Made by a program: the position numbers and the translations under genes
The notes under the pieces: generated by a model
Database searches by the model: none
What the model was told of the DNA's origin: nothing
Seen by the model: only the letters and a program-made list of their open reading frames with translations
Source of the DNA: Gemmatimonadota bacterium
GTDB taxonomy: Bacteria; Gemmatimonadota; Gemmatimonadetes; Gemmatimonadales; Gemmatimonadaceae
Reading direction: 5' to 3'
Assembly (NCBI GenBank): GCA_003152485.1
Contig: PMAE01000065.1
Location: 34,098 to 98,097 of the forward strand
DNA length: 64,000 nt
Part shown: positions 50,746-60,140 of the stretch, in pieces
Numbering within the stretch: the first letter of the stretch is position 1
How the letters are laid out: each line of letters begins with the position of its first letter

Positions 50746-51715
50746 TGAGCCGAATGTCGTAACCCGTCGTGGCGATGTCGCGATGCTCGCCGACGTGCGG
50801 GCTGGCCTCGTGGACCGTGAGCCGGGCGCGCAGCGCGAGCTGCCGCCGAAATATTTCTACGACCACCACGGCTCGCGACTGTTCGAGGCGATCACGCGGC
50901 TGCCGGAGTACTATCTCACGCGCACCGAACGCCTCCTGCTGTCGACTCGGATGCCGAAGTGGATGGCGGTGCTTCGCCCTGGCGCGCTCGTGGAGCTGGG
51001 AGCGGGCAACGCGGACAAGACGCGGACGATCCTCGACGCGATGCGGGCCGCGCGGGCGGACGTCGTGTACGTGCCGGTCGACGTCAGCGCCGCCTTTCTG
51101 GACGAAACCGCTGAATCCCTTCGGCGGGAGTATCCGGATCTGACGGTCGAGCCGGTCGTCGCCGACTTCGCCACCGGGCTCCGGCTTCCGCGCTCCCTTC
51201 CCCGTCCGATCCTCTACGCGTTTCTCGGGAGCACGATCGGTAACCTGGAGGACGCCGAGGCAACGGAGCTCCTCACCCGGCTTCGGCGGGGGATGGCGCC
51301 TGCCGACAGGCTACTGCTCGGCGCGGATCTGGTGAAGGACGTGGCCGTCATCGAAGCCGCGTACAACGACGCCAACGGCGTGACGGCGGAATTCAACCGC
51401 AACATGCTGCGTGTGCTCAACCACGAGCTGGGTGCCAACTTCGATTCGACCGCGTTCGCGCATCGCGCGTTCTTCAGCGACCGGGCGGGTCGCATCGAGA
51501 TGCATCTCGTGGCGATCGAAGATCAGACGGTGACGATTCCGGGGGTGGGCCGCCTCACTGTGCCAGCCGGTGACTCCATTCGCACTGAGATCAGCAACAA
51601 GTACACGCCTCGCCGGCTCACCCGGATCCTCGCCGCGGCGGGACTCCGCGCCGTGACGTGGGAGACCGACGACGCGGGTGGTTACGCGCTCCTCCTGGCG
51701 GCGCCGAGCGTGTAG
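50738..51715 (+). CDS. egtD: L-histidine N(alpha)-methyltransferase
   Basis: PPKYFYDHHGSRLFEAITRLPEYYLTRTERLLL...ALVELGAGNADKTRTILDAM...YAFLGSTIGNL...FNRNMLRVLNHELGANFDSTAFAHRAFF. Confidence 0.94.
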   Translation: MHSEPNVVTRRGDVAMLADVRAGLVDREPGAQRELPPKYFYDHHGSRLFEAITRLPEYYLTRTERLLLSTRMPKWMAVLRPGALVELGAGNADKTRTILDAMRAARADVVYVPVDVSAAFLDETAESLRREYPDLTVEPVVADFATGLRLPRSLPRPILYAFLGSTIGNLEDAEATELLTRLRRGMAPADRLLLGADLVKDVAVIEAAYNDANGVTAEFNRNMLRVLNHELGANFDSTAFAHRAFFSDRAGRIEMHLVAIEDQTVTIPGVGRLTVPAGDSIRTEISNKYTPRRLTRILAAAGLRAVTWETDDAGGYALLLAAPSV

Positions 51716-51719
51716 CGCG

Positions 51720-53051
51720 ATGAGCATCCTACCGGTGGCCCGATTGGTCGAGCAGCTTCAGCGGGACGCGTTCACGCCGCGGCCGGCGTCGCAGCGTGGC
51801 CGGCCCCGGATCGGCGCCGAGATCGAGTTCATTCCCGTCGATGCCGATACGCGCCGTCGGTGTCCCATTGTGCCGACGCCCCAAATGGCGACGCCGACGT
51901 TGCCCATCCTCCGGCGCGTCGCGGTCAGGGAAGGCTGGCGCGAGGATCCGTCATCGTCGGGTGCGCCGGTGTTTACGACGCCCGACGGCGGCGGTCTCAG
52001 TTACGAGCCGGGGGGACAGATCGAATACAGCGCGCCCCCGAGCGCGTCGATCACGACACTGCTCACCGGACTGCGTGAGACGGCGCGTGCACTGCGCGGC
52101 GAAGCGTCGGCGTTCGGGATCGAATTGCTGACCGTGGGCGTGGATCCGTTCAACGGGATCGATCGCGTGCCGCTCCAGCTGTGCGGCGATCGCTATGCGG
52201 CCATGGACGCGTACCTCGGTGCGCGGGGACCGGCGGGCCCCCGCATGATGCGGCAGACCGCGGCGTTCCAGATGACGATCGACGCGGATGATGACCCCGT
52301 GGGGTTGTGGCATGTGCTGAGCGCAGCCGCGCCGTACGTCACGGCCATGTTTGCGAACTCCAGCCGCTATGCCGGGGCGGCCACGGGCGACCGCAGTACG
52401 CGAGCGCAGACGTGGCGGGTATTGGACCCGTCGAGGACCGGCCTGCCCGCGGCGGCGGCCGCCGCTCCAGCCGCCGGGTATGCGGCGTTCGCGCTCGTGG
52501 CGCCCTCGATCTTGCGGCGAAGTGCGGACGGCCGGTACCGCCCGTTCACGGACCTCCTGGCGGCGGGTGATGCGACGTTCGCCGATTGGGGTCCGCATCT
52601 GACGACGCTCTTCCCCGAAGTGCGACCGCGACGGATCGGCGACACCACCACGTTCGAACTGCGGTCGGCGGACATGCTCCCGATCGACTGGTTCGCGGCG
52701 CCGCTGGTACTCGTCGCCGGCCTCGCGTTCGATCCTCCCACCCGACGCGACGCCGCCGACCTCCTCGGCCCGGCCGACCCCGGGTTGCTGGATCGGGCCG
52801 GCCATGCGGGGATGCGCGATCCTGCAATCGCCCGCGTCGCACAGGACCTCTACGCGATTGCGTTGCATGGCGCGGCGCGCCTGGGCGACGACGTGGTCGG
52901 CGGTGCGGCGCTCGATGTCGCGCGGGACTACGCGGCCCGATATGTCGAGCGCGGGCGCTCGCCCGCCGATGACGTGGAGATCTCCGAGACGGTGACCACA
53001 GGCACCACGGCGCGGTACGCTGGCGGACCGCACGCCGCCACCTTCGGCTGA
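51720..53051 (+). CDS. egtA: Glutamate-cysteine ligase family protein (GCS2/EgtA-like)
   Basis: RIGAEIEFIPVDADT...GGGLSYEPGGQIEYSAPPSASITTLLTGLRE...RMMRQTAAFQMTIDADDD...VTAMFANSSRYAG; 4-nt gap after egtD. Confidence 0.88.
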   Translation: MSILPVARLVEQLQRDAFTPRPASQRGRPRIGAEIEFIPVDADTRRRCPIVPTPQMATPTLPILRRVAVREGWREDPSSSGAPVFTTPDGGGLSYEPGGQIEYSAPPSASITTLLTGLRETARALRGEASAFGIELLTVGVDPFNGIDRVPLQLCGDRYAAMDAYLGARGPAGPRMMRQTAAFQMTIDADDDPVGLWHVLSAAAPYVTAMFANSSRYAGAATGDRSTRAQTWRVLDPSRTGLPAAAAAAPAAGYAAFALVAPSILRRSADGRYRPFTDLLAAGDATFADWGPHLTTLFPEVRPRRIGDTTTFELRSADMLPIDWFAAPLVLVAGLAFDPPTRRDAADLLGPADPGLLDRAGHAGMRDPAIARVAQDLYAIALHGAARLGDDVVGGAALDVARDYAARYVERGRSPADDVEISETVTTGTTARYAGGPHAATFG

Positions 53052-53784
53052 GCAGGTCGCGGCGCTTCACGCGCGCGACATCTCGAAACGGTACGGATCG
53101 GTCGTCGCGCTCGACCGGGTCACGCTAGCGGCGTACGCGGGTGAGTGCCTCGCGCTGATCGGAGAAAGCGGATCGGGCAAGACCACGCTGCTGCGTTCGT
53201 TCAATTGCATGGTCACTCCGGATTCCGGTACCATCTCCGTCGATGGAGCGCGAACGTCGGATCTCGATCCGGTGGCCCTGCGCCGCCGGATCGGCTACGT
53301 GCCGCAGGACGGCGGCCTCCTCCCACACTGGCGAGTCCGACGCAATGCGGCGCTCGTGCCCTGGCTCCTGGGCGCCGCCGACGCTGACGCGCAGGCCGAC
53401 GCGGCGCTCCAGCTTGTCGGACTCGATCCCAGGGTCTTTGGCGATCGGTGGCCGCGTCAACTCTCGGGCGGTCAGCGCCAACGCGTGGCCATTGCCCGCG
53501 CGCTCGCGGCTCGGCCACACGTGCTACTACTCGATGAACCCTTCGGCGCGCTCGACGCAATCACGCGCGCCGATCTGCAGGAGTCGTTTCGGGCACTGCG
53601 TCGCAGTCTGCGAATCACCGCGGTGCTCGTCACCCACGACCTCCGCGAAGCAAGCGCACTCGCCGACCGCATCGCGGTACTCCGCCACGGGCGAATCGAG
53701 CAGGTCGCGGCGCCCGACGCCCTCCTCGCGGCGCCCGCGACGCCCTATGTGGCCGAGCTGCTCTTGCGGGCCGGACTCCGGTAG
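53020..53784 (+). CDS. ABC transporter ATP-binding protein (OpuC/EgtV-like); start uncertain, CTG at 53020 is one candidate
   Basis: Frame upstream of the listed ORF encodes AEQVAALHARDISKRYGSVVALDRVTLAAYAGECLALIGESGSGKTTLLRSFNCM; LSGGQRQRVAIARAL; VLLLDEPFGALDAITRADLQ. Confidence 0.88.
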   Translation: MADRTPPPSAEQVAALHARDISKRYGSVVALDRVTLAAYAGECLALIGESGSGKTTLLRSFNCMVTPDSGTISVDGARTSDLDPVALRRRIGYVPQDGGLLPHWRVRRNAALVPWLLGAADADAQADAALQLVGLDPRVFGDRWPRQLSGGQRQRVAIARALAARPHVLLLDEPFGALDAITRADLQESFRALRRSLRITAVLVTHDLREASALADRIAVLRHGRIEQVAAPDALLAAPATPYVAELLLRAGLR

Positions 53785-55389
53785 ATGCGCCGGTCGTTCG
53801 CGGGGGTCGTCGCGCTGGTGCTGAGCGCCGTCGGGCTGGGCACGCAACCCACGGCGCGCCCCGTGGTGGTCGCGTCCAAGCCGTTCGGCGAGTCGTACAT
53901 CCTGGCCGAGATGTTCGCGCAGCTGCTCGAGTCGCACGGCATCGCGGTCGATCGCCGGTTGGGGTTGGGCGCGACGCAGATCGCATACGGGGCGCTGCGC
54001 AGCGGGGATATCGATGTCTATCCGGAATACACGGGCACGGGGTTGATCGCCATTCTCGGGCTCGCGCCGGAACCGGATGCGCGGGCGGTGTTTGCACGCG
54101 TGGCCGCCGCGTCGGCGAGACGAGACAGCGTCCGCTGGTTGCCACCGCTGGGATTCGAAAACACATACGCGATCGCGGTGCGGCGCGGAACAGCCGACTC
54201 GCTTCATCTGGCGACGCTCACTGACTTGGCGCGGGCCGGTCACGGGCTTCGGGGCGGATTTACCGCGGACTTCATTGGCCGGCCCGACGGATTGCCGGGT
54301 CTCGTCCGAACGTACGGCGTGCAGTTACGCGACGTCCGCGCGTTGTTGCCGGCCGTGAAATACACCGCGCTGGCGGCGGGCGGCGTGGACGTCATCGACG
54401 GGTTCTCTACCGACGGCTTGATCGCACGGTACGATCTCGTCGTCCTGCGCGACGATCGGCACTTCTATCCGCCGTACGAAGCGGCGGCGGTCGTTGGCCG
54501 TGCGTTGCAGCGGGTCAATCCGGCCGCCGTGGCGGTGCTCACGGAGCTTAGCGATCGCATAGATGAGACGCGGATGCGGGCGCTCAACCGCCGGCTCGAA
54601 GTCGACGGTGTGCCGGTGGCGGTCGTCGCGGCCGACGGGCTGCGAGCGCTCGGGCTGACGCCCTCCCGTCCGGGCGACTCGCCGGCCGCGGACAGCGCCA
54701 CCGCGCTGGGCGAGCGCTCGTCTCGCACCGGAGGCGCCCAGGGCCGCGGATCGCTGGCCGAGTATCTCCGCGCTGAGCGGGGGCCCCTGGCGTCGATGAC
54801 GGCCCGCCATCTGTTGCTGGTCGCGGTGTCGCTCCTGGCCGCGATCGTGATCGCATTGCCGCTCGGCGTCGGTCTCACGACGGTACCGCGCCAGGCCGAA
54901 GGGGTGATTCGTACGGTCGGTGCGATCCAGACGCTACCCGGGATCGCGTTGTTGGCGTTCATGATCCCATTGCTGGGGATCGGTGTCGTGCCGGCGCTCG
55001 TGGCGCTCTTTCTCTATTCGTTGTACCCGATCCTCCGGAATACGTACGAGGGCGTCCGCGGTACCGACTCCGGGGCCGTCGACGCGGGCGAGGCGCTCGG
55101 CATGACGCCGCGCCAGGTGATGCTCTACGTCCGGCTCCCGCTTGCCACGCCCGTGATCATGGCCGGCATCCGCACCGCGGCCGTCATCGATGTCGGGACC
55201 GCAACGTTAGCGGCGTTCATCGGCGCCGGCGGCCTCGGTGATCCGATCGTGACTGGGCTCGCGCTCTCGGACACACGAATGATTCTGTCGGGCGCGATCC
55301 CGGCGGCAGCGCTGGCGCTGGCGGTCGATACCGGGCTCGGTGTTGCACAGCGTATGGCGGCGCGGCGGTGGGGTGGGGGACGGTCTTAG
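53785..55389 (+). CDS. OpuBC-type substrate-binding domain fused N-terminally to an OpuBB-type permease (candidate ergothioneine/betaine transporter)
   Basis: SBP: SKPFGESYILAEMFAQLLESHGIAVDRRLGLGATQIAYGALRSGDIDVYPEYTGTGL...VIDGFSTDGLIARYDLVVLRDDRHFYPPYEAAAVV. Permease: TLPGIALLAFMIPLLGIGVVPALVALFLYSLYPILRNTYEGVRGTDSGAVDAGEALGMTPRQVMLYVRLPLATPVIMAGIRTA. Confidence 0.92.
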   Translation: MRRSFAGVVALVLSAVGLGTQPTARPVVVASKPFGESYILAEMFAQLLESHGIAVDRRLGLGATQIAYGALRSGDIDVYPEYTGTGLIAILGLAPEPDARAVFARVAAASARRDSVRWLPPLGFENTYAIAVRRGTADSLHLATLTDLARAGHGLRGGFTADFIGRPDGLPGLVRTYGVQLRDVRALLPAVKYTALAAGGVDVIDGFSTDGLIARYDLVVLRDDRHFYPPYEAAAVVGRALQRVNPAAVAVLTELSDRIDETRMRALNRRLEVDGVPVAVVAADGLRALGLTPSRPGDSPAADSATALGERSSRTGGAQGRGSLAEYLRAERGPLASMTARHLLLVAVSLLAAIVIALPLGVGLTTVPRQAEGVIRTVGAIQTLPGIALLAFMIPLLGIGVVPALVALFLYSLYPILRNTYEGVRGTDSGAVDAGEALGMTPRQVMLYVRLPLATPVIMAGIRTAAVIDVGTATLAAFIGAGGLGDPIVTGLALSDTRMILSGAIPAAALALAVDTGLGVAQRMAARRWGGGRS

Positions 55390-58300
55390 AACCGCCAGGT
55401 GCGCGTCAACGTCAGTCCGAAGATCCCTGTGAGCGGGGTGCTCTGGGTCGTCGACAGGGTCGGCTGGCCAAGGAGGTAGAGGGGTTGGCCGCTGAGTTGG
55501 AGACTGAGGTTTTCTCCTATCCGCTGGATGACGACCGCGCCGGGCGCCACGCTGGCCTGGATGGCGACGAAGGTCTGCGGCGTGAAATACTTACCGAACT
55601 CCAGCTGCGTGTTCTGGAAGAACGCGGCGCTGCTTCGGGTCTGCGCGATGTCCGTATAGTTGTTCGCGGTGTTGATCGTGAGCACGTCTGCACCGAGCGC
55701 ACGCGCCAGGTCGCCCTTCACCTGGTCGGTCACCACACCCACAGCCTCGCCGGCGAGCTGGTTCTGCACGAACGTGCCCGCGGCGCCGACCACGCCGCCG
55801 CCTTGCGTGCTCGACAGTGGTGAGCTCTGACCTTGCTGCGTCAGTCCGCTCGTTGGGACGCTGAACGCCAGATAGCTCAAGAGATCGCTCTGGGAGATCG
55901 GTGGCTGTGCATCGCTGGCGAGGGTCAATCGCAGCGAGTCGAGCGACCCTCCGATGTTGATCTGGATGGCGATGGCTTCACGGCCGGGCACGGGCACGTC
56001 ATATTCGCCTTGTGCCTGCAGCGTGGGATTGAGCTCGGGCGTGCCGATGAATACAGCCTCGCCCTTGTTGATGACGAACCGTTTCCCCAACACCGAGTAT
56101 TCGCCACGGTCCGTCGAGACTGTGCCATCGACGACTATGGCCTCCTGCTTCTGGTCGATGTGCACGGTGATCGGGCGCGGCGAGTACACCTCGACGTTCG
56201 CGTCTTTAGTGCGCACCCAACTGCCGCGATGCACCGAGACATCCACGTCCATGCGCGCGCTCGAGAGCAACACGTTCTTCGTGGGGATGAGCTTGCGCAC
56301 ATCCGACTTCGACGTATCCGCGATGTAATAGACGATCGCGTCGCTGACGTCCACGATCCGTTTCCCATTCGATTCCGGGATATAGATCACCGCGTTGCGA
56401 ATCGTGGTGGACCCCGAGATGTACAGCGCGGTGGCCGGCCCGGCGACGGTCACCGCGGCATCCAGGTCGATGCGCCCGCGCTCACGGGTACTGAGGACGC
56501 GCGCATTCCGCGCGGAGGTCGTGACATTGAGCACCGGGACGTCGGGGTCGCTCAGGTCGAGCGATCCCGTGACCTGGAGATGTCCCCCCGTGGACGGCGT
56601 CGTCGCGACGAGCGAATCGATCACCACCGAATCGCGGGTCATCCGAATGCGGGCCGTCGCATCACGCAGCAGCGTGCCGGTGGAGACTATGGTTGTCGAG
56701 CCCCCATCGAGCGTTAGCGTCCCACGGGGCTCGGGCTTACGGACCGTGCCCCCGACCGAGATCTGTCCGGTGAGCCGGCCGCCGACGTCGCGGACCGCCG
56801 GCGTGAATTGCGGGATGATGTCGAGCGGCAGACTGTCGAGATGCACGTCGGCCCGCAGGGGGCGATCCGGCAGCCTCGATCCCGTCACGCCGAGCGCGAG
56901 ATCAATCGGCACATCCGCCGTGGCCACCGCGAAGGGCGCCGAGGGCGCGCCCTTGGGCGCGAGCTCCGCGCGCAGCTGTAGCAGCGTGGTGTCGTATTGA
57001 TAGCTGACGTAGATGTTGGGAAGCGGGAATTCGTGGATGGTACCACTCGACACCGACAGCCTCCCGCGAAGCCGCGGGTGGTGTGTGTCGCCCAGGAGAT
57101 CCGCGTGCAGCGAGAGCAGTCCCCGGATCGGCAGATCTTGCTGCGCGAGTGCGGCGAGGTCGGCGAGCTCGAGGTTCTGCACGACCGCGTGGAGGCCGAC
57201 ATCGGGTCCCGCATGTGTCGGGAGGAAGCCGTCCACCGTGATATGGGCCGCGTGACCGCCCGTCAACTCCACCGAGTGCGCGGTGATGCCATTGCTCCCC
57301 CAGCTGACCGAGGCGGGATGCGGCGCCCGCCATATGGTCGTGTCGATCCGAAGGTTGAGCGAGTCGTATTCCACTTCGGCGACGGTTGGTGTGTAGCGAA
57401 AGCGGGAATTCGCCGCGAAATCACGGCTCGGCGACTGCCGCACGGCAAGCCGCAAGGTGCCGTCGGGTTTGCGGTATGTCACCTGTGCGTCGAGACCGTC
57501 GAGTGCAAATCCGGCGATCGTCGCCGTATCGATGCGCACAGTGGCGGCGGCCGGTGCGGTCAGCGCGGGGGCATCGGTCCACTGATACGTCGCGAACGCC
57601 CGGCGCGCCGCGTTGCCCCAGGCGATCACCGAGTCCGCGATGAGGTCACCGGTGAGATCGAACCGCTTGATGTTGCCTGTCACCGTACCGGTCGCCACCG
57701 CGTGGCCGGCGAGCGAGTCCCGGCGGAGCGCCCTCGGCGTGTCCACGGCGAGCGCGGGGGGGACGCCCCCCGCGATGGCCCGCTGAATCTCGGTCGTGTC
57801 TGCGTCGTGCGCCGAATCTGCGCGGGCGCGCGCCACGGCCTCGGCAACGACTCCGGGACGCGGCGCGACGGCGACGCTGTCGGTTGGTAGAAACCGGCGG
57901 AAGGCGGCCAGTGAGTCAGCCGTGACCCGATATGTCAGGGCGCCACTCTGGCCCGCGGTCAATCCGAATGCACCGGCGACGTCGGCGGTCGTGGCGAGGG
58001 CGCGGACATGCGCCGAGTCCACGTGCACCTGGCCGTCACCGATTGTCGCGCGTAGGTGCGCCGAGTCTACGTCCACGCTGTCGAACACCGATGCGTGGAT
58101 GTCCGCCGCGAACTCCGCGCTCATGGTCTCAGCTGTGGTCCCGTGGCCGCGGGCGCTCGCCGTCGCGGTGAGTGCCGTATGGGGTGCGACGAGCGACACG
58201 CTGTGCGCGTCGAACAGGTGGGTCGTGGCGGCGAGGTCGTACCCGATGGTCGACGACGCGAGATCGACATGTCCGTCGACCGTCAGCCCGGCTGAATCGG

Positions 58301-60140
58301 GCGCGCCGACGACGCCAAGACGTGCATGGACGACGAGATCCCGCATCTCACCAGTGATTCGCACGTCGCCCGCAGCGTGGCCCGCCAGCTTGGCGGATGG
58401 CATGAACCGCCCCAGCACGGCGAGGTCGATGGGAGTGAGCGTCGCGGTCACGTTCATCCGGTCCGGGCGAAACCGGGTCGCTGCAGCCGTCTCGTGCGCT
58501 GACGCGCCGCGTGGCGCCGCGCCGCGAACCCCGGAGCGGTCGGGCCCGGCTATCGGACGTGTCCGGGGGAGATCGGCCGGCGGGGCCGCTGGCTTGGGTG
58601 CGAATGTGACATCGCCGTCGGCGACGAGATGCGAGTAGGCGTCGCCCATATGGTGTTCGAGATCCGCGTGCGCGATCATCGAATCGGATGTCGAGCCGTC
58701 GATGGTCGCGGTCCCCGTGACCGTGCCGCCAATCGGGAGCGACGGCATCGCGATCTGGCCGAGCGCGACCTGCAGCGGCGCCAAAGTGAGGGCGAGGTGA
58801 CGGGCCCGGTACCCGCGGCCATCCATCCCGATCTCGCCAACCGCGGTCAGGTGGCTCTGCCCATCTGCCCGGTCGTCGAACGTCAACTCGGCGTCGAGTC
58901 TGAGGCCGCTGGCGCCCCCCGCGACCACGGCGTGTCCCGAGGCGACGCCTTGCCGCGGGAGAGCGAGCCCGGGCCGGAGTCGCTCGATGAGGCGGGTGTC
59001 GATGCCGGAGAATCGGAGGTCGGTGTCGTGCATCGAGAGCGAGTCGCCGACGGTAATGCCAAGCTGCCCGGTGATGCGCGCGGTGCCGATGCGAGCGACC
59101 AGGTCGCGAGCCACGTACTGCTGCGAACGGCCGCGCCATCTCGTGGTGACATCGGCGGTGACGGTGCCATCGAGTGGCAGGCGCGGCTCGATGAAGCGCA
59201 TGTCACCGACCGTGACGGGCCCGGCGCGCAATCGTAGATCGAGATCCCCGCTGGCAATGGCGTACGACGCGCGCCCATCGATGCGGGACGACGGCAGCAC
59301 CACCGCGGCCTGAGGCATCCAGAGCGAATCGCCTGTGAAGTACAGCGTGCCGGCCAAGTCGCGCACGATCGCATCTGGCGGCCGAAAGACCGCGAGATCC
59401 GCGCTGAGCGATGTCACACGCGCGACTCTCACGGGGTGCGCCGGATCCGCGAGGCGGAGGGCGGCGATGGTCGTCGTCAGCGCGTGGACGGCGATCGTCT
59501 TCTCAAATCCGCCAGGGACGGCGGCCACCGCGACGCGAGCGTTAGCGCCAAGCGCCGTCTGGATCGCGCTGTCGCGCGCGAGGCCAGTCAGCCCGCTGTC
59601 CGGGTGCCAGGGCGAGCGCACGGTCAGGTCACCGTCGACGACCCGGACACCGGTCATCGCGATCCAACTCCCAAACCCGCGCTGGGTCGTGTCCGACGGC
59701 GAGTCTGAGCCGCGAAAGATGCGCGTGTAATTCCATTCGCCGTCCTGCGCCTGGACGAGCACGACCACTGGGTGGTCGAGCAGGACATCGTGGAAGTCGA
59801 GTCGTTTGTGCAGGACGTCGGCGAGGTGGTACTCCAATTCCAGTCGCCGGGCACTGACGAAGGGGGCGCCGTCGGCGTCGGTGATGGACACGTCGCTGAG
59901 CACCACATGATGCAGGAGGCTCCCGCCGACACCGCCGATGTGCACGTCGCCGTGCACGGGCCCGCGCAGTGCGTGAAGGGCAATGCGGCGCACGCGCTCG
60001 TGTCCCCACGGCGTGGTCGTGAGCACGAACACGGCCGCTGCGACGAGCGCGACGAGCGCCGCCACCACGATGATGCCTCCGACCAGGACTCGGCGGACCA
60101 TGTGTCCGGCGTGCCTCGTCACTTTAAAACGCCTGCCCAA
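55386..60140 (-). CDS. tamB: TamB-like translocation/assembly module protein (AsmA/DUF490)
   Basis: Single N-terminal TM, ~1580 aa of repetitive beta-rich sequence, conserved C-terminus (GKRFVINKGEAVFIGTPELNPTLQAQGEYDV...PPISQSDLLSYLAFSVP); adjacent to TamA/BamA-like gene. Confidence 0.9.
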   Translation of the reverse strand: MGRRFKVTRHAGHMVRRVLVGGIIVVAALVALVAAAVFVLTTTPWGHERVRRIALHALRGPVHGDVHIGGVGGSLLHHVVLSDVSITDADGAPFVSARRLELEYHLADVLHKRLDFHDVLLDHPVVVLVQAQDGEWNYTRIFRGSDSPSDTTQRGFGSWIAMTGVRVVDGDLTVRSPWHPDSGLTGLARDSAIQTALGANARVAVAAVPGGFEKTIAVHALTTTIAALRLADPAHPVRVARVTSLSADLAVFRPPDAIVRDLAGTLYFTGDSLWMPQAAVVLPSSRIDGRASYAIASGDLDLRLRAGPVTVGDMRFIEPRLPLDGTVTADVTTRWRGRSQQYVARDLVARIGTARITGQLGITVGDSLSMHDTDLRFSGIDTRLIERLRPGLALPRQGVASGHAVVAGGASGLRLDAELTFDDRADGQSHLTAVGEIGMDGRGYRARHLALTLAPLQVALGQIAMPSLPIGGTVTGTATIDGSTSDSMIAHADLEHHMGDAYSHLVADGDVTFAPKPAAPPADLPRTRPIAGPDRSGVRGAAPRGASAHETAAATRFRPDRMNVTATLTPIDLAVLGRFMPSAKLAGHAAGDVRITGEMRDLVVHARLGVVGAPDSAGLTVDGHVDLASSTIGYDLAATTHLFDAHSVSLVAPHTALTATASARGHGTTAETMSAEFAADIHASVFDSVDVDSAHLRATIGDGQVHVDSAHVRALATTADVAGAFGLTAGQSGALTYRVTADSLAAFRRFLPTDSVAVAPRPGVVAEAVARARADSAHDADTTEIQRAIAGGVPPALAVDTPRALRRDSLAGHAVATGTVTGNIKRFDLTGDLIADSVIAWGNAARRAFATYQWTDAPALTAPAAATVRIDTATIAGFALDGLDAQVTYRKPDGTLRLAVRQSPSRDFAANSRFRYTPTVAEVEYDSLNLRIDTTIWRAPHPASVSWGSNGITAHSVELTGGHAAHITVDGFLPTHAGPDVGLHAVVQNLELADLAALAQQDLPIRGLLSLHADLLGDTHHPRLRGRLSVSSGTIHEFPLPNIYVSYQYDTTLLQLRAELAPKGAPSAPFAVATADVPIDLALGVTGSRLPDRPLRADVHLDSLPLDIIPQFTPAVRDVGGRLTGQISVGGTVRKPEPRGTLTLDGGSTTIVSTGTLLRDATARIRMTRDSVVIDSLVATTPSTGGHLQVTGSLDLSDPDVPVLNVTTSARNARVLSTRERGRIDLDAAVTVAGPATALYISGSTTIRNAVIYIPESNGKRIVDVSDAIVYYIADTSKSDVRKLIPTKNVLLSSARMDVDVSVHRGSWVRTKDANVEVYSPRPITVHIDQKQEAIVVDGTVSTDRGEYSVLGKRFVINKGEAVFIGTPELNPTLQAQGEYDVPVPGREAIAIQINIGGSLDSLRLTLASDAQPPISQSDLLSYLAFSVPTSGLTQQGQSSPLSSTQGGGVVGAAGTFVQNQLAGEAVGVVTDQVKGDLARALGADVLTINTANNYTDIAQTRSSAAFFQNTQLEFGKYFTPQTFVAIQASVAPGAVVIQRIGENLSLQLSGQPLYLLGQPTLSTTQSTPLTGIFGLTLTRTWRF

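Noticed and set aside
49381-55389. Treating the transporter as a plain osmoprotectant system unrelated to egt genes
   Set aside because: Not excluded, but gene overlap/spacing and the betaine nature of hercynine/ergothioneine make a functional link the better working hypothesis.
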